A stretch of DNA of 64,000 nt from Bathymodiolus thermophilus thioautotrophic gill symbiont (GCF_003711265.1 NZ_CP024634.1:1364001-1428000), one strand, 5' to 3'; shown: positions 30,001 to 30,324, counted from the first letter of the stretch. Translations and numbers: made by a program. Notes: generated by a model from the sequence alone, not told the origin.

Positions 30001-30038
30001 GCTATAATATGCCTGAAGTTATGAAGAGTTTGGCTTGA
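1..30038 (+). CDS. Giant MARTX-family (RtxA-like) toxin A, 5'-truncated by the window
   Basis: Open frame from position 3 to the TGA at 30036-30038, at least 10,011 codons. The ATG at 9 is internal: it aligns with residue 155 of gene B, so about 154 codons lie upstream. Order of parts: MARTX N-terminal glycine repeats (to ~2470), Q/N/D-rich linker (to ~3200), eight Ig-like modules alternating with lectin-like or discoidin-like modules (~3205-10490), N/P/T-rich linkers, then about fourteen C80 cysteine-protease-like domains with two kinase-like domains (~11205-27225), and an RTX C-terminal arm (~27450-30038). MARTX proteins are exported by type I secretion; in known members the arms assist translocation into a target cell and the CPD releases effectors after sensing inositol hexakisphosphate. 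The protein is about twice the usual 3,500-5,300 residues of that family. Family assignment is strong; host target and activity are inference. Confidence 0.93.
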   Translation, partial: AGMSNVVERRGGERGTIHFKGAGALNKVTNTANQGNIYFSGIGAYNKVERRGISGNIVFTGAGFYNKVTNITHQGNINFRGIGGYNKVERRGGYKGNVFFKGVGIGNHVINTAEYGNTDFIGGGGANVVKHSANGNLSFKGIGIINKVDHTGDYGNMTFMGGGGGNFITRSGIKGNGDLTILGGGNIVTWSTDGKLKAKLGGFRLNKIDRYGRGDTNLILISLGNIVNVDVSKGDLSLTGIGIANIVTYKGHGTLSAELFGGANIITREGTGDSILHLLAGANVFTDFSTGNISGSLLGGLNVVTKDGNGDINISMYGGGNVLTHIGDGDIQTRMLGGANVITKSGNGDIIALLFGLANVVTHIGNGNVYLLMLGIGNIATKVGDGDVIVGMFGTGNVLTHVGNGMTAALMISTGANFFTKVGNGATLAVMFSLGGNIFTHIGDGPSAVLMIGGQANIFTKIGNGASVAIMLAGTANVFTHIGNGFSAALMIGGCTNVFTKVGNGTTLATMIGGGNIFTHIGNGFSVAFAVGEANIVTKIGAGNLITAAIGQANIVTHINLAGSSDGNTVSLVIGQANIVTRISSLADFSVTVSPLDAIVSDPVLERHRLFPRGDIFSAPQKFLESGFDALKATGAALLGSNNEGSMVTFAVGRANIITHVGNGAMLGVGIGDANVISKVGLGQTIQAGIGRLNILTSVGDNDSLQIGIGEGNLITKVGSGHSAMVAIGKANITTKVGDGFHVGLSIGKFNVNTLVGDGIAVNALIGKYNLNTRVGHGVNVAVMKGDYNINVRYGDGMNVALAAGKGNITVKIGDGDFYGAMIEIRTNKQSVTAKMKALMQGMLSNLKETAKSVLVSQTIGTVINGDEADTTKLRGTSHSTPKTKTEYTQNVNSANKDIDQSQYQDTDANEDSDIDTQSSKDKQTVNTLKSDTRVNEEDANHDAQTVTAFLNNNNNSLIPTQSQRQGQTHSTGLDELNQSGQSDYHNSYTQFGNTDKITNGANQDIENSKGGIDKSKSKTQQELNNVKQRNQKNQLHQQKEQQGASQRLGDAHLKNQEIGSKAIKQKGPALVAMKVYPTSQHPATKSVFEIGDKVMIALTMDRAMKYQEGKAKYAADSKVIINGLIFSLCANKGFADPSTNPDEITVKNTQLIFEHTVQINDAFTQGKSFAIQSFSDLIISGISDNDGYPPTFTNIIYPISLNNTIATKFDQRNLSVSGNTFQGYTISKESSDASWNTDAFSQESFVGDGYAIFTLNATSARKGLMLGLSTDNPDGSYKTIEHAVFIHNNKIKDVRNNNTKYTDLNYRYQAGDQIKIERHGTTIRYYHLDHNGNTLRILATQTGISATSALHIDTSIKDKNLTLTHVKLVKGLSNISPYTIDVHAPKPIADAWHIKGETSHTDNTSNTDNTGNTNNTNNILTIGDKIKVTLTLNEAVTLAKVGSNKIMIAGKAFLLTGENNTSTNTLEFVYTIQANDTIGTKDFNIDNQYDITLTDVKDTDGNNIDFSSITSPIQFSKTSLDTNFDIGGGNRITRTNDTYEKTSGAGWNADVTSAKGFVNDGYVIAKIGALGKSMMLGLSSDDTDNSYGSIDYALYADGGIGSKFVIYENGDREKDTGVAYAIGDYMKVVRSGTSIKYYHIKAADGPLAKGTLLYTSKKTSNANTQLFLDSAFLSVGAKLSAMQIFSNNHLPFSVDVYAPKPISTNAWQIDTTTADNNGVFTLGDKIKLTLTIDEAVTLAKVGSNKIMIAGKAFLLTGENGTVTNTLVFTYTVQINDKIDAQYFNISNKNDIILNNVTDSDGNNINFDSITYTTPVKLSNTSLDNNLTISNDKRITLTNGVYEKTTNAGWNSDVTSTKGFVNDGYVIAKIGALGKSMMLGLSSDDTDNSYGSIDYALYADGGIGSKFVIYENGDRKKDTGVAYAIGDYMKVVRSGTTIRYYHIKAADGLLAKGTLLYTSSKTSNANTQLFLDSAFHSIGAKLSEMQILSGNKPTLSVDVYAPKPTTNAWHIDCEPANSKGIFTIGDTIKATLTLDKRVTLANVGRNKIVVAGKEFLLTGTNGTVTNTLDFTYTIQANDKLIATSMRYDVLLTGVVDDKGNSVDMSNATSPVGLSNKLIDTDLVINTKPLIASFHSFVLPNLSTITHTDGVYEKILASNWNTNITSAKGFTNDGYAIAKIGSLGKHMRVGLSSVNTNNSTHNMDYALYVSDNTFLIYEKGHYKKDTQVSYAVGDYIKIARSGSTIKYYHIKAADGALAKGTLLYTSNNTSNANTQLFLDSSLYGAGAKLSNMQIFSGSHVAFSVDVYAPKPTKDAWHISGTVNDQGAFALGNEIKITLNIDEAVTLAKVGSNKIIIAGKEFLLTGTNGTVTKTLEFAYTVQLNDKINSAFLIDNKDDIVLTDIKDTDGNSIDFGNLSNGIDITPNSQNLALNNKGLATITTNITRWYANNTNSNIQRMTDGNTRANGALDYATHPKNADGKHILFDFKGVNYNNGSFKLYNRKILTSRINGSVVEFLKDGVVVSIRTISDAGNVIEITPSSDIVFDQVKLTFSGDLQNFREVEIFGKNASLSIDAGAPEPLKHNAWRINRDIADSGGAFTVGNEIKVTLRLDEAVTLAKVDSNKITIANKDFFLTGTNGDTTKTLTFTYTVQANDNINAEDFNINSKKDIVLNDIKDTDGNNINFSSITGAVSLANASLNTDFVIGGNNRITHINGVYKKTANANWNADVASTKGFVNDGYVIAKIGASNKKVMLGLSSNNSNNSYDSLDYALYADPGTNKTLIVYESSERIYCTGVTYAKGDYMKVVRSGTSIKYYHIKAADGPLAKGTLLYTSKKTSNANTQLFLDSAFHDVGATLSEMQIFSGNYSALSIDVHAPKPITNAWHTNSIPNNNNSTNDNDNNNDTNDNNTKKSKNISKGVFTLGDQIKVTLTLDKRITLANVGKNKVIIAGKEFLLTGVNGKITNILEFAYTVQVNDKIDTAFHINNKNNDIVLIDIKDTDGNNINLSKVPNSIDIIPSIQNLSLSKQGLATISTNVSSWYTDDAATNIQRMTDGNTSASGALDYATHPMYADGKHILFDFGAANYSNGSFKLYNRESFTNRINGSVVEFLKDGVVVLSRTISNAGNIVTITPATYVIFDQVKLTFSGDAQNFREIEIFGKNSNLSIDSGAPEPLKNNAWHINRDVADSNGEFNVGDEIKVTLTLDEAVTLAKVGSNKIIIANKAFFLTGTNGTTTNTLEFTHTVTINDQINAKDFDIDNKNDIILINVKDTHGNNINFSNITRSIELANIPLDTNFNINNSNTSTNDNDNTNNDSNNNSNNIIHTGNLYEKTANTGWNTNITSAKGFTDNGSVIVKIGSNNKALMVGLSTNNNSDSNNNNNNDNNNPTISFAIHINNTGNINAIYENNQCVKEFPTDQYLYSAGDYLKIERDNTTINYYLIKANDQATKGTLLYTSSQILSANTKLFSNSALHDIGAQISNIQMFDDNKSSLSIKAKMSTSTTNPLGDNDTFDQTSGNYQLNNNSRTGTSTNNNNPNNPNNPNNPQNTQEEQNTQTAQKWFKPTINHHFFQNLPSPQNLPSSQAPQIFIITGLSNANVDLAMQLKTKHDIVIYYNTTTNQIEYLYGQENDIEVTRIEYHIIANGKSINTLVEDTLNNTYTVNTDDDPDDDIDTQAIVAQLQQAITTNRANTRLHANWLTRHSFAKRGLPFTPTPTTPNTQPNTQPNPQSTQKTSKYQSNIIVQNSNDPTVIEAANALFNKHPTTSILVKFDQNGNLITLKGAPYTPTGDTRINFVDHGTNLSQEGAQSLANKAQTLHQTYSNTNTNIKRIALVGCSTDGANQDLTRNFAKTIYNNTPALKSAEITGRHGDIQINPDGTKTMVVGGEKMIYQWNADLDIVTQQTEESKRVAEVLDGLKLGPFNSETSSQDDNIAYIKKLPTVLTNAEIDTDVILGSGAFKIAHAFRDNPNLIFLALIENDEVQDLEKEVKMLGKLNKLGVKTPKFYQKTSFTSEERLLQHGLIAQRIVGAEDLDLDENIEDKRLPQEVLDYSNQQTLRDIKHLQQVFIHNPNLIVSDFQGIIGKDGQLYIIDPMRVDNASVPPPKLTTNHEYNLFNLMRVEESILEHHRLFTESHTNHIIYIDKNLWESNDELREKLLKEDQGNKVIVQYDALTNEKTIITQPDNFRDLIFDTIEVITDDPGAQNADLQEDYMLFAEQEHWIMGDDLTFRANSLEGYNTLNLRSNGKNKHNVILRISDDSITRNAAESLYKKHPENSIIVTLDERGRLVFPRDVAFNPDDSVRLNIIGHPSDLEQVGARNLVRYTTQITEKYNMNSLQNESYLNRVALVGCESQELSKAYAKQFYTLKHLRGAIVTGRVGDMQINPDGSKTMAKNGQKTIHNWDYEGKQPVWQTIDAKRTGKILKSLKLGLGDTPSNIPDSLDYNDIGDKEGDGIMKTAYTLKDHPNLLFLQLDTETPLKVEKLEHEIAWINKMRELGIKTPEYYKAIVMTDQNHQKHHGILVERIPDAKVIRPDSPNLMKNKYITKRTLDDIRSLLDKFEQNPDLYIPDLQMLMGKDGQLYVFDPGSADSPMHQPDSPANQIARSMNMKELKKLNEKATLFLGKFNESNRMHAIFVDEALLKKDPNLEEKLINKAKKQQDLAIFSYNFEGMLVEPTLLYQPDNSQPIDRIEVMADKGNRSPNQIDMSFLARDMPNISNDMIFRCRPAENFSNYRTNIIVQHGDSDTAIKAAQDLANKHPDNSIIVHFDADNKLVTSNNEFYTPKGNVRLSFVDHGGNFVTDESNMDNLIDKVKQINDTYGNENTYFERIALVGCDTDGVGKTLTKDFARAVYNNIPTLKNADITGRAGEVQVNDDGTKTMKTGGAKTVYSWDEAVEGNIKERSETVKRYSDSLENPLGKFDDQIREIDRLLDIKPMSESTEKILTDTRNALLEINLAYHTAPDNLSHIVSLLARHELKLKAYLDEHEDTQVKKSLEVFCDSLNIQGNNIQFEIDAQLSKEFSEILKWAPENQTLKLIAFHEKLLSKKNQYSQLALLTHQSLKEVKRSVSATLDKVEDIANKASTLDADEKIKALAGANKYINYLHANLKYFKEADQTRVKEFKTKTLPPLELSTWHRTKVVNTYRVPLVDDNAFRVVVQLSSDTDTANGAAYLAGKHFGNSTLVQIDKYGNYKVVHGPELKDIPDGKKAKFVFLGHGNSIKKTMGGRVASDMAKHILDLKLVIPKTVDITAVAIKGCCAGADYGKDILTELNKEKFRPLVTSKPGHTKVDHSGRQLTDGIYHSEDNRTAWKYNKDNKIVTIPYSDDKHHIVLAIDEHGEPKVIKTHDNKNWKEFKGELRVRIVAGGRMKTVDALMEFQEQLRDQGATMRQIDVEMGDQNWVGDSSTALHDYGGYARSMSDFIESNIAFHLDSGAHEGSTIFSYKDAPNREQLVFNPGYSIKSSDTCLSDRITLDYDKDNRPLLLTSTESDSDIFLSIYIGDADYKKEWVLSQLQKAKEVAGNSSILKVRVLTSTKYLMPIKDGRDLVNYLSQELEVRTEARHKGVNDSQFRLLLSKNPGDSEVKMEHLAETTSHQNIPLHNWGDLSQEQINKLAAESQRTKPSLVNHDYQVLIQTEADDNVKDSTLKLAFKHPTQTTIVQMQKDGTYKVVYGLELKDIIGKVKMVAVGYGREKNGVQTLGGRNESELSDNILTLKRDLNPTNTTIGRTSLVGCNLESNNPTNNPDSQYGKQVIQRLHQGGINGDLSVRSSYVGIQPDGTKVTSNTGADNWKHKDSEAKTVYSYDKNGKVESKAYDNNGVLVKYNGQHLDGTRYKSNIIVQNSDNATVVEAANALFNKHPNTSVIVKFDQNGNLVTLKGEAYTPTGDIRINFVDHGTNLSQEGAQSLADKARILQQTYGNSDTKIKRMALVGCDTDGVDQSLTRNFAHAVYNDTPALKQTEITGRTGQVQVNTDGTKTMTTDGAKTIYSWDNDKGGIARKIETVKRYSDILENPLNDLNDQIKEIEKLLKSEQIQSSEQSKHRNILVSTLNVLYEAQKNGLEASFDKLKQAKENFYAHLKENPSTRLKKIYSPLESLTLKVKNQILERTDRESHALALSLQRQNQDAQTLEVGQKIEKLKDVYNQFVELSKNNPEMRQWAEENRLNIGKKIQLAQEFQAKITKMGAPKVAQGGTDVLVKYKHQVIVSTDPMLSDELLLAGKYPDNTTIIATDIQGNYKVIYGPKLDQIPKGELKVVVTGHGSSRGIRGRSVGIVAQHVATVSQAIHRDSSIAKVSLVACNLGGEYAKNLLLNLQKKGIVTAAISVRLGNVSVFYDGRKIMANPESHDYTKYRSNTLKETYALNKQGEIIFVDSYLDEHYDVILSVDEDGTPKIENIYGNKAIHELQGKLKIRVKAGSFDATKSALQQFENKLPSGVSMAQINIKIEKDNNWFTQHDVWKQGENLDTLNKDFGANIMAYFNPEDGQPIRVIRNNGVDTSVTMFQGISRFIRRPDMEENRIRLTEYNSIPVQRILEYSTNAFDDSFVLQIEHTPRGGVPTIKQTLDSISLASEVAQKHAIAYILISVPESVDINHYKTLVDTLSETYKVEVDVWVDLKDGTYKEWLSKNPEDSEVKVEHLAKTTPHQNTPLHNWANLNQEQINKLALESQKTKPSLANHDHQVLIQTEADDNVKDNTLRLASKHPTQTTIVQMQKDGTYKVVYGAKLENITGRVKMVAVGYGREKNGVQTLGGRNESELSDNILTLKRDLNPTNTTIGRTSLVACNLESNNLTDNPDSQYGKQVIQRLHQGGINGDLSVRSSYVGIQPDGTKVTSNTGVDNWKHKDSEAKTVYSYDKNGKVESKVYDNNGVLVKYNGQHLDGTRYKSNVIVQNSDNATVAEAANALFNKHPNTSVIVKFDQNGNLVTLKGEAYTPTGDIRINFVDHGTNLSQEGAQSLADKAKILQQTYGNNNTKIKRMALVGCDTDGVDQALTRNFANAVYNDMPALKQTEITGRTGQVQVNDNGTKTMTTGGAKTIYSWDNDGRGIAQKTETVKSYSDSLENPLGKFDDQIKEIDALLKITPMSESTKKILTDTRNAFSDINYIYQTAPSSIEHIMGLMAKHGLELKAYLDEHKDTQVKESLEAFRDSLNAQCADLQLKIKTRQSEEFSKISKGKSENRTLELIDFHKRLLDKASVYLDFYSVWHEHEILYEIKKTLDATLNKVEDIANKASSLDTDEKIKALAEADKYINYLYEYSEYFAEADQTRIKEFKTRTLPLLELSTWNKVKVANTYYVPLVDNSFRVIVQLSDDLALDTAGLASKHFGNSTLVQMDKYGNYRVVYGPELGSIPDGKKVKFEILGHGSDVKKTMGKRTAADMAKNILDLKEHIPKTVDVTAVSLKGCCAGADYGKNVLIELHKENFKPIVSSKLGLVEIHPFGRTFTSRVYHSEDNRTAWKYDENDKIVAVPYADEKHHIVISVDEEDNPKVIKTHNNKDWKEFKGNLRVKVEAGENLSSTLDALEEFQAQLKIQGAKMSQIDIETGEQDWLGGRPKNTLQTYGSRVRIMTQFIGSNITLHIDSGLHSGSTVFSYKDASNSEIVIHSPEYLVGYSDVRPSNVISFTYDETNIPRLAVPIKFNPNVVLQIAIPDEFYTKEMVLSQLQQAKKEVAETSSVFKAMVITGPRYLMPEQESKDLLDYLSQKLGVRIERFHKDTDSSKHRLLLSKNPGDSEAQVHGHLAHQDTPLHNWDALSQDQINKLDTESQKPKLSLANHDHQVLIQTEADDNVKDNTSRLASKHPTQTTIVQMQKDGTYKVVYGTKLENITGRVKMVVVGYDREENGVQTLGGRNESELSDNILTLKRDLTPPADAKIGRTSLVACNLESNNLTDNPDSQYGKQVIQRLHQGGINGDLSVRSSYVGIQPDGTKVTSDTGVDNWKHKDSEAKTVYSYDKNGKVESKVYDNNGVLVKYNGQHLDGTRYKSNIIVQNSDNATVVEAANALFNKRPNTSVIVKFDQNGNLVTLKGEAYTPTGGTRVNFVDHGTNLSQEGAQSLADKARILQQTYGNSDTKIKRMALVGCDTDGVNQSLTRHFAHAVYNDTPILKQTEITGRTGQVQVNADGTKTMTTGGTKTIYSWNSSRGGITQRTETIKRYSDSLENPLGKFDDQIKEIDALLKITPMSESTKKILTDTRNTFRKVDSAYQTVPYATEYIEGLMEEHELELKAYLDEHKDTQVKESLEVFRDSLNAQCADLQFEIENQLKQEFLNILKEKSENQVLKLIAFHEKLLSKTNQHSQLAWLTYQSLEKMKRAASNTLSKMEDRVSTLDALSGEEKIRVLEEVNKNINDLCENLEYFKEADQVKIKEFKMKTLANLELSTWNKGNIVDTYRIPLVDKDDFRVVVQLSGEVSIAEGASYLASKHFGNSTLIQMDEYGNYRVVYGPELEGIPDGKKAKLIFFGHGNNIEKTMGERTASDMARHALDLREIIPKTVNIDAVTMKGCCAGPDYSKDVLIELNKENFKPVVTSRLGRVRTDNSGRQTISGVYHSESNRASWKYNEDNKIVKVPYSDDKYHMILSIDENGAPKVTKTHNNENWRNFRGELRVGIRAKSRMETVDALLDFQNQLKDQGATMKQINVAMKNQDWADGSSNALHDYGEYTRSMGDLIESNITLHVDSGPDEGTTVFSYNDTPNHETLLHGPEYSIKFSDANLDNRIILTYNKDNHPLFLVPTKSTPDIALYMQIHNPYYTKEWMLSQLQKAGDLVGDSSIRTVGIIIYPTYIMAEQEGKDLLDYLSQELGVKVEVLYQDASGSKLELLLSKTPGDSEVTLHEHLAETTRHQDTPLHNWADLSQEQINKLTAEAQKPQPSLANHDHQVLIQTEADGNVRDSTFRLASKHPAQTTIVQMQKDGTHQVVYGLDLEDITGKVKMVAVGYGREKDGAQTMGGRTADELSANITELNRALAGNADIQRISIVGCNMESDNPTDNNDSQYGRRMVEKLSQSNIKAPVAVRSSYVAVDENGRKLTSNTGAGNWMHKDSAAKTVYSLGATGAVVSRVYNDEGTLIKYNGRRLNEDLDNDKSTQGAENQETSDKHAQGQGQGQGQSESETETTKQKLDDIDKRQTDFANSVNQNKLRRLPNGNAPANNDNENTKTGGMSAPALNVQIDIGGGDHASLFGGSTNVDVKVGNGAHHTLMYGSNNVLVSIGDIGDSSRFVEIGGYRALEGVQILIGTKNVVVNHGVRNDLIIATDPSFPMIPFVNPFDGSANILGSLQGMADISNSGQNALWSWKKTKKFATSMSSLDRTSDTNYEKILISGGQNAVSDRGLKYDIEMALNKQANNFMQRESKRQQAKQNFKEHISNFSLNLTIGGQGSDILIGNGNFSFMFGDTFSSVLDTTVASLFGIMQQGYTLDGQPKTTFTYTPSNVKTKLINGILNGMASQAKDITFGDILGYKYTNFGHIYKAVANTPDLSLSNLLKELLGTVSDTFSNSIAALSEPERIVKALVAGGESFKDMGENTLDALGIKDKDKDDDDDDDNNNDNDENNKDNNTNTGDNDSESKKNKSNKAFGFSGLKLPSLFNMFTPNLIKTLSSLPELAETLSSSISTDSANIKDKALELFSDIGFMSNDGDLFFNIGAQNFAWGGDGKDLFALMGTNNNVWGGKGDDVAYVIGEGNTISGNQGDDSAVYVGQNHMFIGGEGDDIGVASGRYNTLFGGTGRDQLWAFGEGAYITGNEGDDYLVSTGNYGKIHGHTGDDIGILIGAHNVMDLGKGNDHGKVFGNKNIVYLRDGNDELEVASHQSSIMANAGDDSLYMHKNSSDNKIDAGSGDDLLYLGGTENKVTGGTGADIFIVGNDNIFSTIITDKDDYIAFDLDSYQDTMYYKSNNNLLIKHRSLIKPNKADSDYQSDNTGVDIAKQYRNQEGSVLIEDYFANSNSNESAKICISIDTNNDRYHYLDKAQISKLVEYMSSFDSFADTEGVANYKREVNQLWSGAKVGYNMPEVMKSLA
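3..2470 (+). other. MARTX N-terminal glycine-rich repeat arm, gene A (first ~154 residues missing)
   Basis: About 20-residue repeats of two kinds. First come GNIxFxGxGxxNxV-type units (to ~640), then units like GGxNVxTKxGxGDxxxxM (to ~2460). In known MARTX toxins this arm associates with the host membrane and helps translocate the central effectors. A non-repeat insert (about 1745-1940, DAIVSDP...GAALLG) interrupts the second series. Confidence 0.88.
2480..3200 (+). other. Hydrophilic Q/N/D/S-rich linker, gene A
   Basis: Starts with a short helical stretch (KQSVTAKMKALMQGML), then about 200 residues rich in Gln, Asn, Asp, Ser, Thr and Lys with no hydrophobic core, so probably disordered. It separates the N-terminal arm from the Ig-like block. 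The equivalents are 33245-33965 in B and 55271-56027 in C; C has 12 extra residues made of QT/QS/GQ repeats. Confidence 0.75.
8672..8733 (+). repeat. AAC/GAC trinucleotide-rich, length-variable Asn/Asp tract, gene A
   Basis: Runs of AAC, GAC and ACC encode an Asn/Asp/Thr loop at the start of the seventh Ig-like module. The tract is shorter in B (39437-39470) and in C (61500-61526), always by whole codons. The pattern fits replication slippage tolerated in a loop. Confidence 0.8.
9899..10165 (+). repeat. Two AAC/AAT-rich Asn tracts in the last Ig/lectin pair, gene A
   Basis: Asn/Ser/Thr/Asp loops at about 9899-9968 and 10119-10163, separated by ordinary module sequence. Lengths differ in B (about 40637-40697 and 40845-40880) and C (about 62696-62753 and 62900-62943), always in frame. 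Confidence 0.75.
10490..11204 (+). other. Asn/Pro/Thr-rich linkers around a small alpha/beta module, gene A
   Basis: About 10500-10760 and 11130-11204 are low-complexity (NNNPNNPNNP, PNTQPNTQP) and probably extended. Between them, about 10760-11125 holds a folded-looking segment (QIFIITGLSN, HDIVIYYNTTTNQIEYLYG, TRIEYHIIANG) that resembles the modules following the kinase-like domains. Function unknown. The DNA is strikingly A/C-rich on the coding strand. Counterparts: 41215-41900 in B and about 63280-63990 in C. Confidence 0.6.
11205..11690 (+). other. C80 cysteine protease domain a1 (class FVDHG), gene A
   Basis: SNIIVQNSND start, VKFDQNGN strand, catalytic His in FVDHG (codon 11394-11396) and catalytic Cys in ALVGC (codon 11508-11510), then ITGRHGDIQINPDGTKTM. 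The layout matches MARTX/TcdB C80 autoprocessing proteases, with both catalytic residues present. Placed before all effector-like domains, it is a candidate active processing enzyme. Confidence 0.78.
11780..12370 (+). other. Kinase-like domain 1, gene A
   Basis: LGSGAFKIAH resembles a kinase glycine-rich loop. EVKMLGKLNKLGVKTP follows as a helix-C-like segment, and VSDFQGIIGKDGQLYIIDP resembles the catalytic-loop Asp (codon 12231) and metal-binding Asp (codon 12276) of kinase-like folds. The strand-3 Lys is not evident, and the Asn usually five residues after the catalytic Asp is absent. It may be a pseudokinase or another ATP-grasping effector. Related to three other copies in A and B. Confidence 0.45.
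12370..12705 (+). other. Post-kinase alpha/beta module 1, gene A
   Basis: NHIIYIDKNLWES...KVIVQYDALTNEKTIITQP...FDTIEVITDD. The same strand pattern follows each kinase-like domain in A and B and occurs near 10760. I do not recognise the family; it may be a diverged C80-related or other Rossmann-like unit. Confidence 0.4.
12720..13240 (+). other. C80-like protease domain a2 (class IGHP), gene A
   Basis: NVILRISDDSITRNAAE start, then His in IIGHP (codon 12927-12929) and Cys in ALVGC, ending INPDGSKTM. The His and Cys of the C80 dyad are kept here, whereas the counterpart in gene B has Phe at the His position. Confidence 0.65.
13300..13835 (+). other. Kinase-like domain 2, gene A
   Basis: Diverged copy of kinase-like domain 1: DGIMKTAYTLKDHPNLLFLQL, HHGILVERIPDA, and IPDLQMLMGKDGQLYVFDP with the two Asp positions kept. 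The glycine loop is weak and no strand-3 Lys is evident, so catalysis is doubtful. Confidence 0.42.
13840..14190 (+). other. Post-kinase alpha/beta module 2, gene A
   Basis: HAIFVDEALLKKDPN, QQDLAIFSYNFEGM and IDRIEVMADKGNR mark the same fold pattern as 12370-12705. Unrecognised. Confidence 0.4.
14191..17490 (+). repeat. Protease-array unit 1, gene A
   Basis: Order within the unit: class-FVDHG C80 domain (14191-14690; His and Cys present), helical segment (about 14700-15410), C80-like domain with LGHG and KGCC (about 15430-15960), unrecognised segment (about 15980-16740), putative Leu-Ala cleavage motif (Leu codon 16767), and a canonical-CPD-like domain with VGYG and VGC (about 16860-17450). 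The canonical domain carries Tyr where Vibrio CPD has the catalytic His. The first domain is near-identical to B 44887-45372. Confidence 0.75.
17500..20640 (+). repeat. Protease-array unit 2, gene A
   Basis: Same order as unit 1. FVDHG C80 domain at about 17500-17980. Helical segment at about 18000-18570, clearly different from those of units 1, 3 and 4. C80-like domain with TGHG and VACN at about 18600-19100. Unrecognised segment at about 19130-19890. Leu-Ala motif with Leu codon 19914. Canonical-like CPD with VGYG and VACN at about 20010-20600. Its central part is the most diverged among the four units while its ends are nearly identical to units 1 and 3. Confidence 0.75.
20645..23930 (+). 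repeat. Protease-array unit 3, gene A
   Basis: FVDHG C80 domain at about 20650-21125, helical segment 21140-21870, C80-like domain with LGHG and KGCC at about 21880-22400, unrecognised segment 22420-23180. The Leu-Ala motif (Leu codon 23214) sits in a shortened linker. The canonical-like CPD at about 23300-23890 reads VVVGYDRE, so the following Gly is also lost. Confidence 0.75.
23935..27225 (+). repeat. Protease-array unit 4, gene A
   Basis: FVDHG C80 domain at about 23940-24415, helical segment 24430-25150, C80-like domain with FGHG and KGCC at about 25160-25690, unrecognised segment 25710-26470, Leu-Ala motif (Leu codon 26499). The final canonical CPD at about 26600-27220 has Tyr at codon 26802 and Cys at codon 26931. 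This last CPD belongs to the 3' section shared with gene B. Confidence 0.75.
26600..27220 (+). other. C-terminal canonical MARTX CPD of gene A, catalytic His position is Tyr
   Basis: HQVLIQTEADGNV, ASKHPAQTTIVQM, VVYGLDLEDITGKVKM, then AVGYGRE where Vibrio RtxA has VGHGRD, and ISIVGCN with the catalytic Cys. VRSS, GRK and NWMHK follow at the positions of the Vibrio inositol-hexakisphosphate contacts (from memory of that family). Likely keeps the ligand-binding fold; protease activity is doubtful without His. Confidence 0.78.
27225..27450 (+). other. Hydrophilic linker with QG repeats, gene A
   Basis: Charged and Gln-rich stretch including AQGQGQGQGQS at about 27286-27315, which is one QG unit longer than in B. 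It connects the last CPD to the C-terminal arm. Confidence 0.65.
27450..30038 (+). other. MARTX C-terminal RTX arm and secretion signal region, gene A
   Basis: Glycine repeats at about 27490-27640, then a helical and mixed segment with IGGQGSDILIGNGN. An acidic Asp/Asn tract lies at about 28594-28690. About nine GG.GDD..YV.GE.N-type RTX repeats occupy about 28890-29570, and a non-repeat tail ends the protein. RTX repeats bind calcium outside the cell, and the extreme C-terminus carries the type I secretion signal in this family. Nearly identical to 49590-52154. Confidence 0.88.
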
Positions 30039-30044
30039 TGAAAC

Positions 30045-30098
30045 AAAAGAAAAAAAAGAAAAAGAAAAAAAGAAAAAGAAAAAAAGGAAAGAGGAAAA
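30045..30098 (+). repeat. Homopurine (A/G) tract just downstream of gene A
   Basis: 54 nt of uninterrupted A and G, largely GAAAAA-like repeats, starting a few bases after the stop codon. The equivalent tract after gene B is 36 nt, a change of 18 nt, consistent with slippage between repeat units. It might act as an mRNA or transcription signal, but nothing in the sequence shows that. Confidence 0.85.
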
Positions 30099-30129
30099 CA
30101 AGAGTAACTCTACACTAGGAACTATATTT

Positions 30130-30324
30130 ATGACACACAACCCTTCTTACAAAAAAAATATAAGTTATTATAGAAACACAAGTTATTATCAAAAACCCAC
30201 TTTTAACCCACTCAGTCGTTTCTTAAACCCAACCTTAATTCAAAGTCATTCCTTATCACCAAACAACAACACTTCACCTACTAACCACTCACCCACAAAC
30301 CCAAGGCTCCCATGGGCTCCGTAG
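30130..30324 (+). CDS. Small ORF (64 codons) overlapping the start of toxin gene B; possible leader peptide
   Basis: ATG at 30130 has an AGGA eight to nine bases upstream. The product is polar, rich in Asn, Ser, Pro and Tyr, with an internal ISYYRNT/TSYYQK duplication, and resembles nothing I recognise. Its TAG lies inside the start of gene B, overlapping it by 13 nt in another frame. The equivalent frame before gene C survives a 72-nt internal deletion in frame and ends at the same TAG. This suggests, without proving, that it is translated, for example as a coupling leader for the giant gene. It could equally be a chance frame in a duplicated spacer. Confidence 0.4.
   Translation: MTHNPSYKKNISYYRNTSYYQKPTFNPLSRFLNPTLIQSHSLSPNNNTSPTNHSPTNPRLPWAP
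30162..30189 (+). repeat. Two direct repeats AAGTTATTAT, 18-nt period, before gene B
   Basis: AAGTTATTAT at 30162-30171 and 30180-30189. They are kept in the spacer before gene C at 52260-52269 and 52278-52287. They may be protein-binding half-sites or simply the codons of the repeated SYY motif of the small ORF. Confidence 0.6.

Larger units (their letters stand above)
26495..30311 (+). repeat. Conserved 3' section plus spacer, copy A
   Basis: Matches 48610-52337 of B and its spacer almost exactly: final linker, canonical CPD, C-terminal arm, stop and spacer. Similarity to B resumes abruptly at the HLAETT motif, immediately after B's unrelated cassette, so the variable segment is bounded on both sides. 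Confidence 0.93.
30039..30311. other. Intergenic spacer A-B
   Basis: 273 bp between the stop of A and the ATG of B. It holds a homopurine tract, the small ORF at 30130 and a pair of 10-bp direct repeats. I see no GC-rich hairpin followed by T-run, so no obvious factor-independent terminator. An AT-rich stretch around 30147-30175 (TTACAA, then TATTAT/TATAGA) could pass for a weak promoter but is unconvincing. A, B and C may be co-transcribed. Confidence 0.7.

Noticed and set aside
30099..30118. AGAGTAACTCT as a terminator stem
   Set aside because: Only a 5-bp arm with a 1-nt loop and no T-run; too weak to call.
30147..30175. Sigma-70-type promoter in the A-B spacer
   Set aside because: Candidate boxes TTACAA and TATTAT are what AT-rich DNA gives by chance and overlap the small ORF; not strong enough to list as a promoter.
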